The notes: generated from the letters alone by a model not told the origin. A stretch of DNA of 35,396 bases from Flavobacteriaceae bacterium (GCA_020346245.1 CP070778.1:163933-199328); one strand, 5' to 3'; counted from the stretch's first letter, positions 1 to 9,594 are shown. A program made the numbers and translations.

Positions 1-149
1 AATGTTTAATATTTGCCTTTTTGGTACCCTGGGCTGTAGTATTTAAAGATATTGGTGCAATTGCATTTATTGAAATATTAATCTTCCTTGTCATTTTAGG
101 TCTGGGCCTATTGTATGCATGGAAAAAAGGAGCATTAAGATGGGAATAG
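1..149 (+). CDS. nuoA: NADH-quinone oxidoreductase subunit A (3' end only)
   Basis: Only the last 49 codons are present; reading starts at base 3 and the gene begins outside the window. NuoA is a small three-helix membrane subunit of complex I that packs against NuoH, J and K near the quinone channel. The visible part begins [18 protein letters not shown], which matches the family's conserved loop and the start of its last helix, followed by a hydrophobic helix ([18 protein letters not shown]) and a short KKGALRWE tail. Its stop codon (147-149) lies inside the start of nuoB, the tight overlap expected for neighbouring subunits. The identification rests on the C-terminal signature plus its position as first gene of a canonical nuo order. 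Confidence 0.93.
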   Translation, partial: CLIFAFLVPWAVVFKDIGAIAFIEILIFLVILGLGLLYAWKKGALRWE

Positions 150-721
150 ATCATAAAAATGGACCAACGGATCAACCTGGTAAAGTCCCTGAAGACTTTC
201 CAGGAAAAGTAATCCCGGCAGGCAACGGTGCCAATGTTATTGTAACATCCTTAGATAAAATAATAAACTGGGGTAGGTCTAATTCGCTTTGGTCCCTGTA
301 TTTTGGAACAAGTTGTTGTGCTATTGAAATGATGCAGACCGGTGCAGCACGTCATGATTATTCCAGATTTGGATTTGAAGTAGCCAGACCTTCGCCCAGA
401 CAAGCCGATCTGATTATAATAGCAGGGACAATAGTAAACAAAATGGCGCCGGTACTCCGACGCTTATATGATCAGATGGCTGAACCAAGATATGTTATTG
501 CGATGGGAGCCTGCGCTATTTCCGGAGGCCCCTTTTTCTACAATACCTATTCGGTTGTAAAAGGAGCAGACCACGTTATTCCTGTTGATGTATATGTGCC
601 CGGGTGTCCGCCCAGACCTGAAGCACTTTTGGAAGGCATGCTTATGCTGCAGGATAAAATCAGGACAGAAAGTATGAAGCATAAAACAAACCCAATTGAA
701 GGTTTTGATGAAGGCTTATAA
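140..721 (+). CDS. nuoB: NADH-quinone oxidoreductase subunit B
   Basis: NuoB carries the terminal 4Fe-4S cluster N2, which hands electrons to quinone at the junction of the peripheral and membrane arms. The four cluster ligands are visible: adjacent Cys59-Cys60 ([13 protein letters not shown]), Cys125 (MGACAISGG) and Cys156 ([11 protein letters not shown]). At 193 residues it is normal for the family. I chose the ATG at 140 rather than the in-frame ATG at 119: the purine-rich AAAAGGAG at 125-132 lies 7 bases upstream of 140, and the longer version would add a charged extension (MEKRSIK) and overlap nuoA by 31 bases instead of 10. It is followed 9 bases later by nuoC. Confidence 0.96.
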   Translation: MGIDHKNGPTDQPGKVPEDFPGKVIPAGNGANVIVTSLDKIINWGRSNSLWSLYFGTSCCAIEMMQTGAARHDYSRFGFEVARPSPRQADLIIIAGTIVNKMAPVLRRLYDQMAEPRYVIAMGACAISGGPFFYNTYSVVKGADHVIPVDVYVPGCPPRPEALLEGMLMLQDKIRTESMKHKTNPIEGFDEGL

Positions 722-730
722 TAAAAAGAG

Positions 731-1192
731 ATGAAGAACGAAGAATTACAGAGTTTAATAGGTAGTTGGAGTCCTGATTTGGAGTTTGCTGAAGAAGGAT
801 CCCAATACCTCAATGTAACGGTTCCAATTGAAGAATTGCATGCCATTATGTTTAAATTAAAACATGATGAACAGACCAGTTTTGATTATTTGTTTTGCTT
901 AACCGGTGTGGATTGGGGTGAAGAACTGGGTGTAGTTTACCACCTGGAATCTACAGCTTTGAGACACAGCATTGTTATAAAAACGCAAACGGCAGATAGA
1001 GAAAATCCCGTTATAGACTCTGTCTATGATATTTGGGCAACTGCTGAGTTTCACGAACGTGAGGTATTTGATTTTTTTGGAATAGAATTTACGAATCATC
1101 CTAACCTGAAACGCCTTTTCTTAACAGATGATTGGGATGGTTTCCCTTTGCGGAAAGATTATGAAGACAACATTAATATGGTTATCAAATAA
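731..1192 (+). CDS. nuoC: NADH-quinone oxidoreductase subunit C
   Basis: This is the peripheral-arm subunit that binds NuoD and NuoB (the 30-kDa subunit of mitochondrial complex I). The diagnostic C-terminal block is present: HEREVFDFFGIEF, then HPNLKRLFLTDDWDGFPLRKDY. The 153 residues are slightly short for the family but cover the whole fold. The gene is separate from nuoD; it is not the NuoCD fusion found in enterobacteria and in some Bacteroidota. The stop is 6 bases before nuoD. The subunit has no cofactor of its own and acts as a scaffold for the Q module. Confidence 0.95.
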   Translation: MKNEELQSLIGSWSPDLEFAEEGSQYLNVTVPIEELHAIMFKLKHDEQTSFDYLFCLTGVDWGEELGVVYHLESTALRHSIVIKTQTADRENPVIDSVYDIWATAEFHEREVFDFFGIEFTNHPNLKRLFLTDDWDGFPLRKDYEDNINMVIK

Positions 1193-1198
1193 TCAGTT

Positions 1199-2320
1199 AT
1201 GGAGACAGTAACCCTGAATAGTAACTTTAAATCTGAAGAATACTTCATAAACATGGGACCGCAGCACCCTGCAACCCACGGCGTGCTAAGGCTTTTGCTT
1301 ACGATAGATGGTGAGATTATAAAAAAAGTTGAACCAGATCTGGGTTATATTCATCGCTCCATTGAAAAAATGTGTGAACGAGATAGTTATCAGCAAATTG
1401 TTCATTTAACAGACAGAATGGATTATTTATCGGCTAACATCAACAATGAAGCCGTTTGCCTTACGGTTGAAAATGCCCTGCAACTGGAAATTCCTGAGCG
1501 GGTTAAAGTAATCAGGACTATTATTGGAGAACTAACCAGAATATCTTCTCATTGCTTGTGGTGGGGTGTTATGGGCATGGATGTTGGTGCTTTAACGACC
1601 TATTTTTACGGGTTTAGAGATAGAGAACTTCTGAATGATATTTTTGAAGAAACCTGTGGAGCACGCCTGACGATGAATTATAATGTCCCTGGCGGGCTGA
1701 TGTTTGATATTCATCCAAATTTTGTAAAACGTGTAAAAGACTTCATAACGCATTTTAAAACTAAACTTCCGGAATACGATCGCCTGTTAACAGATAATAT
1801 CATTTTCCAGAAAAGAACGAAAGGCGTAGGCGTCCTAAGCAAAGAAGATGCCATATCATATGGGGCTTCCGGCCCTGTAGGCAGGGCGTCTGGCTATTCG
1901 TGTGATGTAAGAAAGCACCATCCCTATAGTGCTCTGGACAAGGTAACTTTTAATGAAGCACTGAGAACAGAAGGAGATACTTATGCGCGCTATTTGGTAA
2001 GGATTCAAGAGATGTGGGAATCCTTGTCCATTGTGGAGCAATTAATAGACAATATCCCTGAAGGTGAACACAGAGTGACGACAAAAGCGGTAATAAAATT
2101 ACCAAAGGGAGAGTACTATCAAAAAGTTGAAACGGCGAGAGGCGAATTAGGCGTCTATATAATAAGTAAGGGATTAAAAAGTCCATATCGCTTGAAATTC
2201 AGATCCCCGGGATTTTCAAACCTTTCTTTGCTAAATCATATAGCAGTTGGAGGTAAAATAGGTGACCTGGTGGCTACGATGGCAACACTTGATCTTGTAA
2301 TACCGGATATAGATAGATAA
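1199..2320 (+). CDS. nuoD: NADH-quinone oxidoreductase subunit D
   Basis: NuoD is the 49-kDa-type subunit that forms most of the quinone-binding cavity and descends from the large subunit of NiFe hydrogenases. The N-terminal quinone-site motif GPQHPATHGVLRL is present near residue 19, followed by the conserved EPDLGYIHRSIEKMCE segment and, near the C terminus, FRSPGFSNLSLL. The hydrogenase-type metal cysteines are absent, as in all NuoD. The 373 residues are a little shorter than in proteobacteria. The next gene, 9 bases downstream, is nuoH; the expected nuoE, nuoF and nuoG are missing from this position, which is the most notable feature of the operon. Confidence 0.96.
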   Translation: METVTLNSNFKSEEYFINMGPQHPATHGVLRLLLTIDGEIIKKVEPDLGYIHRSIEKMCERDSYQQIVHLTDRMDYLSANINNEAVCLTVENALQLEIPERVKVIRTIIGELTRISSHCLWWGVMGMDVGALTTYFYGFRDRELLNDIFEETCGARLTMNYNVPGGLMFDIHPNFVKRVKDFITHFKTKLPEYDRLLTDNIIFQKRTKGVGVLSKEDAISYGASGPVGRASGYSCDVRKHHPYSALDKVTFNEALRTEGDTYARYLVRIQEMWESLSIVEQLIDNIPEGEHRVTTKAVIKLPKGEYYQKVETARGELGVYIISKGLKSPYRLKFRSPGFSNLSLLNHIAVGGKIGDLVATMATLDLVIPDIDR

Positions 2321-2329
2321 AATTATAAT

Positions 2330-3394
2330 ATGAATATTGCTTTAAGTATCACAAAAACTGTACACGATTGGCTCTATAGTATTATGCCTGAGACGGCAGC
2401 TATGTATGCTGAAATGGTATTGATTGCTCTTGTTTATCTGGGTATTTTTTCTGTTGCCGGTTTATTTCTAGTATTGCTGGAAAGACGCGTCGCCGCCTGG
2501 TTTCAATTAAGAATAGGTCCTAATCGTGTTGGTTTCCAGGGTTTGTTGCAGACAATGGCCGATGCTATAAAGCTACTTTCCAAAGAATTAACCGGTACTG
2601 CTAAAGCAGATAAATTACTATATAATTTAGCACCGTATTTTGTAATAATTTCTTCATTAATGGCTCTGAGTGTCTTTCCTTTTACACAAGAATTTCAGGC
2701 ATTCGACATTAATATTGGAATCTTCTTTCTGATCGCAGTTTCATCCATAGGAGTTATTGGAATATTAGTAGGTGGATGGAGTTCTAACAATAAATTTGCG
2801 ATGATTGGTGCAATGCGTAGTGGGGTGCAAACCATTAGTTATGAACTTTCCATTGGCTTGTCACTACTAACCATGGTTTTAATAACAGGAAGCTTGCAAC
2901 TTTCCGAGATTGTGGAAGTCCAAAAATCAGGTTGGCTGATTGTTCAGGGGCATATCCCAGCTATAATAGCCTTTATGATATATATGATTGCAGGTACGGC
3001 TGAAACAAATAGGGCTCCTTTTGATATGGTTGAAGCCGAATCAGAACTAGGTGCCGGTTTCCATACGGAATACTCAGGAATGAAGTTTGCCTATTTCTTT
3101 CTCGCCGAATTTATTAATATGTTCATTATTGCAGCTATTGCCACCACCGTTTTTTTCGGTGCCTGGTTATCTCCTTTCGGAATAACAGAATCTATTCCAG
3201 TGTTGGGCGTGTTTTGGTTTTTGCTTAAAACCCTTATTCTTGTTTTTTTAATGATGTGGTTTCGGTGGACATTCCCAAGACTAAGGGTAGATCAACTGCT
3301 TACATTGGAATGGAAGTACCTATTACCCTTAAACCTGGCAAATATTGTAATAATGGCCTTACTGGTTTGGCATAATTTAACCTTTAGTTTTTAA
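2330..3394 (+). CDS. nuoH: NADH-quinone oxidoreductase subunit H
   Basis: NuoH is the membrane subunit that docks the peripheral arm and forms the membrane-side mouth of the quinone tunnel. Family blocks are clear: LLERRVAAWFQLRIGPNRVG in the first loop, AMRSGVQTISYELSIGLSLL in the middle, and ETNRAPFDMVEAESELGAGF, the acidic loop facing the Q cavity. About eight hydrophobic helices are visible over 354 residues, a normal length. It begins 9 bases after nuoD and ends 4 bases before nuoI. Confidence 0.97.
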   Translation: MNIALSITKTVHDWLYSIMPETAAMYAEMVLIALVYLGIFSVAGLFLVLLERRVAAWFQLRIGPNRVGFQGLLQTMADAIKLLSKELTGTAKADKLLYNLAPYFVIISSLMALSVFPFTQEFQAFDINIGIFFLIAVSSIGVIGILVGGWSSNNKFAMIGAMRSGVQTISYELSIGLSLLTMVLITGSLQLSEIVEVQKSGWLIVQGHIPAIIAFMIYMIAGTAETNRAPFDMVEAESELGAGFHTEYSGMKFAYFFLAEFINMFIIAAIATTVFFGAWLSPFGITESIPVLGVFWFLLKTLILVFLMMWFRWTFPRLRVDQLLTLEWKYLLPLNLANIVIMALLVWHNLTFSF

Positions 3395-3398
3395 TATT

Positions 3399-3875
3399 AT
3401 GAGTTACTTTTCAGATATCTACAACGGCATAAAAACCTTGCTCACTGGTATGAGTGTTACCGGAAAGTATTTTGTGACCTCAAAGAAAGGTGCTATTACA
3501 CAACAATATCCGGATAACAGAGAAACGCTGAAAATGTTCGATCGCTTTCGTGGTGAGGTCATTATGCCTCATAATGAAAATAATGAACATAGATGCACAG
3601 GCTGTCAGAAATGTGAAATAGCCTGTCCCAATGGAACCATTGAGATCATTTGGGATAGAGGCATTGACGAAAATACAGGTAAAAAGAAGAAAAAAATAGA
3701 CAAGTTCGTATATCATTTAAGCATGTGTACCATGTGCGGACTTTGTATAGATGTCTGTCCTACAGATGCTATTAAATGGGGTCAGAATTTTGAAAATTCT
3801 GTTTACGACAGAACTGCCTTAACTAGAGTTTTAAACGAACCGGGGTCCAAATTACAGGCCGGTGTAGAAGATTAA
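3399..3875 (+). CDS. nuoI: NADH-quinone oxidoreductase subunit I, 2x[4Fe-4S]
   Basis: This ferredoxin-like subunit passes electrons to NuoB. Two complete CxxCxxCxxxCP cluster motifs are visible, CTGCQKCEIACP and CTMCGLCIDVCP, binding clusters N6a and N6b. Between them lies a lysine-rich insertion (ENTGKKKKKIDKF) that lengthens the inter-cluster loop. In an enzyme lacking NuoG, NuoI would be the outermost Fe-S subunit encoded here and so the likely point where an external donor such as ferredoxin or flavodoxin delivers electrons; that is inference. At 158 residues it is within the family range. It is followed 2 bases later by nuoJ. Confidence 0.96.
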   Translation: MSYFSDIYNGIKTLLTGMSVTGKYFVTSKKGAITQQYPDNRETLKMFDRFRGEVIMPHNENNEHRCTGCQKCEIACPNGTIEIIWDRGIDENTGKKKKKIDKFVYHLSMCTMCGLCIDVCPTDAIKWGQNFENSVYDRTALTRVLNEPGSKLQAGVED

Positions 3876-3877
3876 AT

Positions 3878-4402
3878 ATGGAGAAAATTATTTTTTATTG
3901 CCTGGCAGCAGTCATCATTGCATTTGGCATAGCTTCAGTAACAAGCAGAAAAATGCTTCGTTCAGTGATTTATCTTTCTTTTGTTTTAATCAGTATCGCC
4001 GGAATATTCTTTTTAATAGATTATAATTTTCTTGCTGCAATTCAACTCACGGTCTATGCCGGTGGAATTGTTGTACTTATCATATTTTCGGTGTTGTTGG
4101 TGCATCATATTGAAATGGAGTTAGAAATGGCGAAAGCCTCTAAAAAAATAGTGACGGCCATTGCCTGCTTAATAGGGCTTGGCGTTTTTTTAACTGCTAT
4201 TTATTCATATGATTTTAATGTGGTCAATAACTCCATAACAACCACAACGGCAGAAATAGGGGCCGGATTACTAAGCTATACGGCGGGTGGATTTATATTG
4301 CCTTTCGAAGTAATTAGTGTCCTCCTACTGGCAGCAATGATAGGGGCCATTGTAATAGCCAAGGGAAAAAAATTAACCGAGAACAATAACCAATCACAAT
4401 GA
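3878..4402 (+). CDS. nuoJ: NADH-quinone oxidoreductase subunit J
   Basis: NuoJ is a five-helix membrane subunit between NuoH and NuoK. The typical third-helix signature is present: NFLAAIQLTVYAGGIVVLII, the YAGG region that forms the pi-bulge in this subunit. The protein is very hydrophobic throughout its 174 residues and ends in a polar tail. Its stop overlaps the nuoK start as ATGA (4399-4402), so the two are translationally coupled. Confidence 0.95.
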   Translation: MEKIIFYCLAAVIIAFGIASVTSRKMLRSVIYLSFVLISIAGIFFLIDYNFLAAIQLTVYAGGIVVLIIFSVLLVHHIEMELEMAKASKKIVTAIACLIGLGVFLTAIYSYDFNVVNNSITTTTAEIGAGLLSYTAGGFILPFEVISVLLLAAMIGAIVIAKGKKLTENNNQSQ

Positions 4403-4716
4403 TACCAGGAATAAGCATTTATGAAATTCTTACCGTAACTTCAATACTATTTTTTATAGGAGTATATGGCTTTATAACAAGAACCAATCTGATCTCGATT
4501 TTAATTTCTGTTGAATTAATTCTAAATGCATCAGTAGTGAATTTTGTGATCATCAATAAATATTTGTTCCCTGAAGCCCTTCAGGGAGTTTATTTTTCAA
4601 TTTTTATTATTGCAGTTGCAGCCGCCGAAACGGCCCTTGCGGTATCTATTATTATTAACCTGTACAGGCAAATTAGCTCGGTGGAAGTGAAGGAAATTGA
4701 AACTATGAAATACTAA
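4399..4716 (+). CDS. nuoK: NADH-quinone oxidoreductase subunit K
   Basis: NuoK is a three-helix membrane subunit (105 residues) homologous to MrpC of sodium/proton antiporters. Its two conserved buried glutamates of the proton path are present: Glu39 in ISVELILNAS and Glu77 in AVAAAETALAVSI. It overlaps nuoJ by 4 bases and ends 11 bases before nuoL. Length and motifs are typical. Confidence 0.96.
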   Translation: MIPGISIYEILTVTSILFFIGVYGFITRTNLISILISVELILNASVVNFVIINKYLFPEALQGVYFSIFIIAVAAAETALAVSIIINLYRQISSVEVKEIETMKY

Positions 4717-4727
4717 TACAAACTGGT

Positions 4728-6647
4728 ATGAATCTGAACCTCGTCATTTTAATTCCCTTAATACCTCTGGTGGTGTTTTTAGTCCTCGGGCTTTTTTATA
4801 AAAAAATTAAACCTTCAATCTCAGGATATGTCGGTGTTTTGGGTTTGCTTTTCTCTACCGGTTTGGCATTTTATACTGCCTATAGCTACTTTATAGAAAT
4901 CGGAAAAACGGAAGGGATTTATCAGACTATTGTGGAAAAAACAGCTTGGATGAACTTTACTGATAGCCTTCGAATTGATATGGGGGTGCTGGTAGATCCT
5001 ATTGCCGTAATGATGCTGATCGTAGTCTCTGTTATATCCTTAATGGTTCATATTTATAGCAGGGGATATATGAAGGGCGATCCGGGTTACACCAAATACT
5101 TCGCATTTCTGTCCCTATTTACATTTTCCATGTATGGTTTGGTTTTGGCAACCAATTTATTCCAGATCTACATATTCTGGGAATTGGTAGGGGTGTCATC
5201 TTATTTATTAATAGGTTATTATTATACAAAAGAATCTGCCGTTGCCGCTGCTAAAAAAGCATTTGTTGTTACCCGATTTGCTGATCTGGGATTTCTTATT
5301 GGTATTCTGATAATAGGATACTATACAGGAACATATGATTTTGAAACTTTGAATAACCCAGAAGGGACCGGTATTTTAAATTGGGCGGCTACCTCATTTA
5401 TGGGACTTTCTGCACTTACCTGGGCACTAATTTTAATCTTTATTGGAGGGGCTGGAAAATCAGCTATGTTTCCATTGCATATCTGGTTGCCGGATGCTAT
5501 GGAAGGGCCTACCCCGGTTTCGGCATTAATCCATGCGGCAACCATGGTTGTTGCCGGCGTTTACCTTGTAGCTCGCTTATTCCCAATGTATTATTTTATT
5601 GAAGATGGATTTGCATTAAATATTGTGGCTTTTATAGGTGCCTTTACAGCTCTTTTTGCCGCTATAATTGCCATTACACAAACAGACATAAAGAGAGTGT
5701 TAGCCTTTTCAACTATGTCTCAATTAGGCTATATGATGCTCGCACTTGGTGTTTCCGGATATGAAGGACATGAAGGTCTGGGCTTTATGTCGTCAATGTT
5801 TCACTTGTTTACACATGCAATGTTCAAAGCCTTGTTGTTTTTATGTGCCGGTTCAGTAATTCATGCTATTCACAGTAATTTCCTTAAAGACATGGGAGGG
5901 CTGAGAAAATATATGCCCATTACCAATATTACATTTTTAATAGCGGCGCTTGCAATCGCTGGCGTACCTCCTTTAGCTGGATTTTGGAGTAAGGATGAAA
6001 TACTTGTCGCTGCCTTTGAACATAACCTGTTCCTATATGTAATTGGTTTATTCGTTGCGGGGCTTACGGCATTTTACATTTTCAGAATTTATTTTGGGAT
6101 ATTCTGGGGCAAAGAAGGTAATTATAAGGAAAAGCCTCATGAATCTCCAGGGTCAATGACCGCACCTCTTTTGATTTTGGCATTTTTGAGCATTGTTGGT
6201 GGGTTTATACCATTTAGTGAATTTATAAGCCCGGATAAAGCTGGGTTTGAAACCCATCTGAATTTACCGTTAGCTGCAATTGCAGTTTTTGCGGGCTTAC
6301 TTGGAATTGTCCTTTCCTGGATCTTCTATAAAAGAGAAAACGAACTCGCAGACAAATTTGCAAAGGGTTTTGGAACCTTTTACACCTGGGCCTATCATAA
6401 ATTTTATTTTGATGAATTATATCTTTTCGTTACTAAAAGAATACTGTTTAATGGCATTGCCCGGGGTGCAGCAAAATTTGATAAAAAATATGTTGATGGG
6501 ACCATGATTGGCATAGGAAATCAAACCGTTAACACATCTGAAAAAATTAAAGGCATACAGTCTGGCAAAGTTCAGGATTATGCCTTTGCATTTATAGCCG
6601 GAGCAGTAGTGCTCGCTATTATTTGTATCTATTTATGGCTGAATTAA
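4728..6647 (+). CDS. nuoL: NADH-quinone oxidoreductase subunit L (antiporter-like)
   Basis: This is the distal antiporter-like proton-pumping subunit. At 639 residues it has the 14-helix core plus the C-terminal extension expected for the lateral helix (final helix FIAGAVVLAIICIYLWL). Functional residues visible are the helix-5 glutamate in IFWELVGVSSYLLIG, the helix-7 lysine region GGAGKSAMFPLHIWLPDAME, and GPTPVSALIHAATMVVAG. The stretch FYIFRIYFGIFWG before the loop is also typical. It lies between nuoK and nuoM with gaps of 11 and 9 bases. Confidence 0.97.
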   Translation: MNLNLVILIPLIPLVVFLVLGLFYKKIKPSISGYVGVLGLLFSTGLAFYTAYSYFIEIGKTEGIYQTIVEKTAWMNFTDSLRIDMGVLVDPIAVMMLIVVSVISLMVHIYSRGYMKGDPGYTKYFAFLSLFTFSMYGLVLATNLFQIYIFWELVGVSSYLLIGYYYTKESAVAAAKKAFVVTRFADLGFLIGILIIGYYTGTYDFETLNNPEGTGILNWAATSFMGLSALTWALILIFIGGAGKSAMFPLHIWLPDAMEGPTPVSALIHAATMVVAGVYLVARLFPMYYFIEDGFALNIVAFIGAFTALFAAIIAITQTDIKRVLAFSTMSQLGYMMLALGVSGYEGHEGLGFMSSMFHLFTHAMFKALLFLCAGSVIHAIHSNFLKDMGGLRKYMPITNITFLIAALAIAGVPPLAGFWSKDEILVAAFEHNLFLYVIGLFVAGLTAFYIFRIYFGIFWGKEGNYKEKPHESPGSMTAPLLILAFLSIVGGFIPFSEFISPDKAGFETHLNLPLAAIAVFAGLLGIVLSWIFYKRENELADKFAKGFGTFYTWAYHKFYFDELYLFVTKRILFNGIARGAAKFDKKYVDGTMIGIGNQTVNTSEKIKGIQSGKVQDYAFAFIAGAVVLAIICIYLWLN

Positions 6648-6656
6648 ATATATAGT

Positions 6657-8144
6657 ATGGATATTTTGTCCCTTTTTATTGTCCTGCCGGTATTGACTGT
6701 CCTGGTATTGGTTTTTACCAAAAATCTAAAACAAGCCAGAATAGTCGCGTTGGCTGGTAGTCTTGTGCAGCTGGGAATGGCAATTAATTTGATTTTTACC
6801 TACATCAAAGAAATAGAAACTAATGATGCCATTATGGTTTTTACCAAAGATGTTGTCTGGTTTAAAAACTTCAATATTCATTACAACATTGGAGTTGATG
6901 GCATTTCTGTGGCTCTATTAGTATTGACGGCGATTGTTGTTCTTGCCGGGGTCTTCATTTCATGGAAAATGGAAGATTTACCTAAGGAGTTTTTCATTTC
7001 ACTAATTGTACTTTCTATTGGTGTATATGGCTTCTTTATTTCTATTGACCTCTTTACAATGTTTGTATTCTTTGAGATTGCGGTTATCCCAATGTATCTA
7101 CTGATAGGTATTTGGGGTACAGGCCCCAGAGAATTCTCTGCAATGAAACTGACCTTAATGCTTATGGGTGCATCAGCTGTGCTCCTGGTTGGGATATTAG
7201 GCATTTACTTTAACTCCGATGCGGACGGAGGTGCCCTAACCTTCAACATCCTGGAAATAGCTAAGGTGAACATTCCTGTTGAAGTACAAAGATTGTTCTT
7301 TCCCATTACCTTTATTGGTTTTGCTGTAATAGGAGCTTTGTTCCCTTTTCATACCTGGTCCCCGGATGGTCATGCTTCAGCCCCTACGGCTGTATCTATG
7401 TTGCACGCCGGAGTACTAATGAAATTAGGTGGCTATGGTGTCTTTAGAGTGGCAATTTATTTATTACCTGAAGGAGCTTTGCACTGGTCCTGGTTTTTTA
7501 TTATCCTGTCTGCCTTTGGTGTCATCTACGGAGCGTTTGCAGCTATTAAACAAACCGATTTAAAGTACATCAATGCCTATTCTTCGGTAAGTCATTTGGG
7601 TCTTGTACTCTTTGCATTACTCATGCTGAATAAAACAGCCTGGAATGGGGCTATACTACAATCACTCTCGCATGGCTTTATGACAGCACTTTTCTTTGCC
7701 TTAATAGGCATGATCTATGGGAGAACACATACCCGAGATGTTACCAAGCTTGGAGGCTTGCTGAAAGTCATCCCCTTTATATCTGCGGTCTATGTTATAG
7801 CAGGGCTGGCTTCACTGGGATTACCTGGTTTTAGTGGCTTTGTGGCAGAAATGAACATTTTCGTAGGTGCTTTTGAAAATGATAACATCTATTATAGAAT
7901 TGGAACCGTGATTGCCGTCTCGGCCATTGTTGTAACGGCTGTATATATATTACGTGTTGTAGGCATTATGCTGATGGGACCTGTAAAAAATGAAGCTTAC
8001 TTAAATCTGGAAAGAGTCCGATGGTATGAAAAACTGGGTATTTTCTTACTGTTATTACCCATAATAGCGATAGGTGTTGCACCATTGTGGTTAAGTGAAT
8101 TGATCCTTAAAAGCCTTGATCCCTTTTTAAAAGGAGTGTTATAA
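6657..8144 (+). CDS. nuoM: NADH-quinone oxidoreductase subunit M (antiporter-like)
   Basis: This is the middle antiporter-like proton-pumping subunit, 495 residues and about 14 helices. The helix-5 glutamate lies in FVFFEIAVIPMYLLIGIWG. The pump motif GALFPFHTWSPDGHASAPTA is followed by VSMLHAGVLMKLGGYG, which separates NuoM from NuoL and NuoN. The gene is followed by a 22-base gap before nuoN. No anomaly is visible. Confidence 0.97.
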   Translation: MDILSLFIVLPVLTVLVLVFTKNLKQARIVALAGSLVQLGMAINLIFTYIKEIETNDAIMVFTKDVVWFKNFNIHYNIGVDGISVALLVLTAIVVLAGVFISWKMEDLPKEFFISLIVLSIGVYGFFISIDLFTMFVFFEIAVIPMYLLIGIWGTGPREFSAMKLTLMLMGASAVLLVGILGIYFNSDADGGALTFNILEIAKVNIPVEVQRLFFPITFIGFAVIGALFPFHTWSPDGHASAPTAVSMLHAGVLMKLGGYGVFRVAIYLLPEGALHWSWFFIILSAFGVIYGAFAAIKQTDLKYINAYSSVSHLGLVLFALLMLNKTAWNGAILQSLSHGFMTALFFALIGMIYGRTHTRDVTKLGGLLKVIPFISAVYVIAGLASLGLPGFSGFVAEMNIFVGAFENDNIYYRIGTVIAVSAIVVTAVYILRVVGIMLMGPVKNEAYLNLERVRWYEKLGIFLLLLPIIAIGVAPLWLSELILKSLDPFLKGVL

Positions 8145-8166
8145 TCTGAATAAAAAATAAGCAAAA

Positions 8167-9594
8167 ATGAATTTTAGCAGCTTTTTATTAATGAGACAAG
8201 AAATTGCATTACTGGCAATTATCCTGCTCCTTGTTATAGCCGAGATTTTTATCCCTAAAAAGAGAAAAGTTAGCATTGTACATCTTTCTGTATTTTTGTT
8301 TGGTATACATACCATTGTTGGTTTTTTTCAGATTGATGAAAGCATGCTGTTTGGTGGAATGTTTCGCACCAACAACCTGATTCATTTTTTTAAGAATTTA
8401 TTGAACATAGGTGTCCTTGTCCTATTGCTGCAGTCTGCGGACTGGATAGAGGAAAAAATAGTAAATCAGAATAAAGGTTCTGAATTCTTTATTCTATTGT
8501 TCTCTTCTTTATTAGGTATCTATTTTATGATATCAGCAGGTGATTTTCTAATGTTTTATTTAGGACTTGAGTTATCCACACTCCCGGTAACCGCCCTTGC
8601 GGCTTATGAGACTATGAAAAGAATTTCAAGTGAATCAGGAATAAAGTTAATACTATCCTCTGCGCTGGCTTCCGGGGTTTCATTGTTTGGTATTTCCATG
8701 CTCTATGCTACGACCGGCTCTATTTATTTCAGCGAAGTTGTCCAGGTACTCGCTTCAGCCAATCTAACTCTTCTGGGGATGGTATTGTTGTTTGCAGGTA
8801 TAAGCTTTAAAATTTCTCTGGTTCCATTTCATTTTTGGACTGCTGATGTTTATGAGGGAGCCCCTATAAGTATTGCCTCCTATCTTTCAGTTATATCAAA
8901 AGGTGGTGCTGTTTTTATTTTAATGATCCTACTATTTACCGTTCTACAACCGTTGGCCCATATTTGGGAAAATATGATTTATGCTATTGCCATCGCAACA
9001 ATGTTTATTGGTAATTTATTCGCTTTAAGACAACAGAATATGAAGCGTTTCCTGGCATTTTCATCTATAGCCCAGGCTGGTTTTATATTACTTGGGTTAA
9101 TTGAAGGATCTCAATTAGGTACCGCCACAGTAGTATACTTTTTACTTATATACATTTTCTCTAATCTGGCAGCTTTTGGTGTAATACAAGCTATTTCTTT
9201 GCAAACAGGCAAAGAGCGTATAAAAGACTATGAAGGTTTATACAGAACTAATCCAAACCTGAGTCTGGTATTAATGCTTGCACTTTTTTCATTAGCCGGT
9301 ATTCCTCCTGTAGCAGGATTTTTTGGAAAATTCTTCCTTTTTACAGCTGCAGCTAGTAAAGGTTTCTTCATACTTGTATTCTTAGCCGTAGTGAATGTAA
9401 CTATTTCTTTATATTACTATTTGTTGGTGGTAAGGGCAATGTTTTTGCGTAAAGGTGAGAACCCGATTCCATTTTTCAGAAATAAAATTTATATGAGGAT
9501 TGGGTTGATAATTACTGTGCTTGGTATTTTATTACTCGGTATATACAGTCCCTTATACGATTATATTTATGATTTAAGTAGTACATTAAATTAA
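8167..9594 (+). CDS. nuoN: NADH-quinone oxidoreductase subunit N (antiporter-like)
   Basis: This is the antiporter-like proton-pumping subunit nearest NuoK, 475 residues. The helix-5 glutamate is in MFYLGLELSTLPVTALAAY, the pump segment is FKISLVPFHFWTADVYEGAP, and SLAGIPPVAGFFGKFFLF near the C-terminal third is characteristic of NuoN. Its stop (TAA, 9592-9594) overlaps the start of the next gene by one base (TAATG), so a further, non-canonical gene is appended to the nuo operon. Confidence 0.96.
   Translation: MNFSSFLLMRQEIALLAIILLLVIAEIFIPKKRKVSIVHLSVFLFGIHTIVGFFQIDESMLFGGMFRTNNLIHFFKNLLNIGVLVLLLQSADWIEEKIVNQNKGSEFFILLFSSLLGIYFMISAGDFLMFYLGLELSTLPVTALAAYETMKRISSESGIKLILSSALASGVSLFGISMLYATTGSIYFSEVVQVLASANLTLLGMVLLFAGISFKISLVPFHFWTADVYEGAPISIASYLSVISKGGAVFILMILLFTVLQPLAHIWENMIYAIAIATMFIGNLFALRQQNMKRFLAFSSIAQAGFILLGLIEGSQLGTATVVYFLLIYIFSNLAAFGVIQAISLQTGKERIKDYEGLYRTNPNLSLVLMLALFSLAGIPPVAGFFGKFFLFTAAASKGFFILVFLAVVNVTISLYYYLLVVRAMFLRKGENPIPFFRNKIYMRIGLIITVLGILLLGIYSPLYDYIYDLSSTLN

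Noticed and set aside
119..139. Upstream ATG for nuoB
   Set aside because: Would overlap nuoA by 31 bases; the ATG at 140 has a purine-rich ribosome-binding-like sequence at good spacing and fits family length.
547..846. 99-codon minus-strand frame across the nuoB/nuoC junction
   Set aside because: Antisense to two clear genes and composed of their reverse-frame translation; no independent support.
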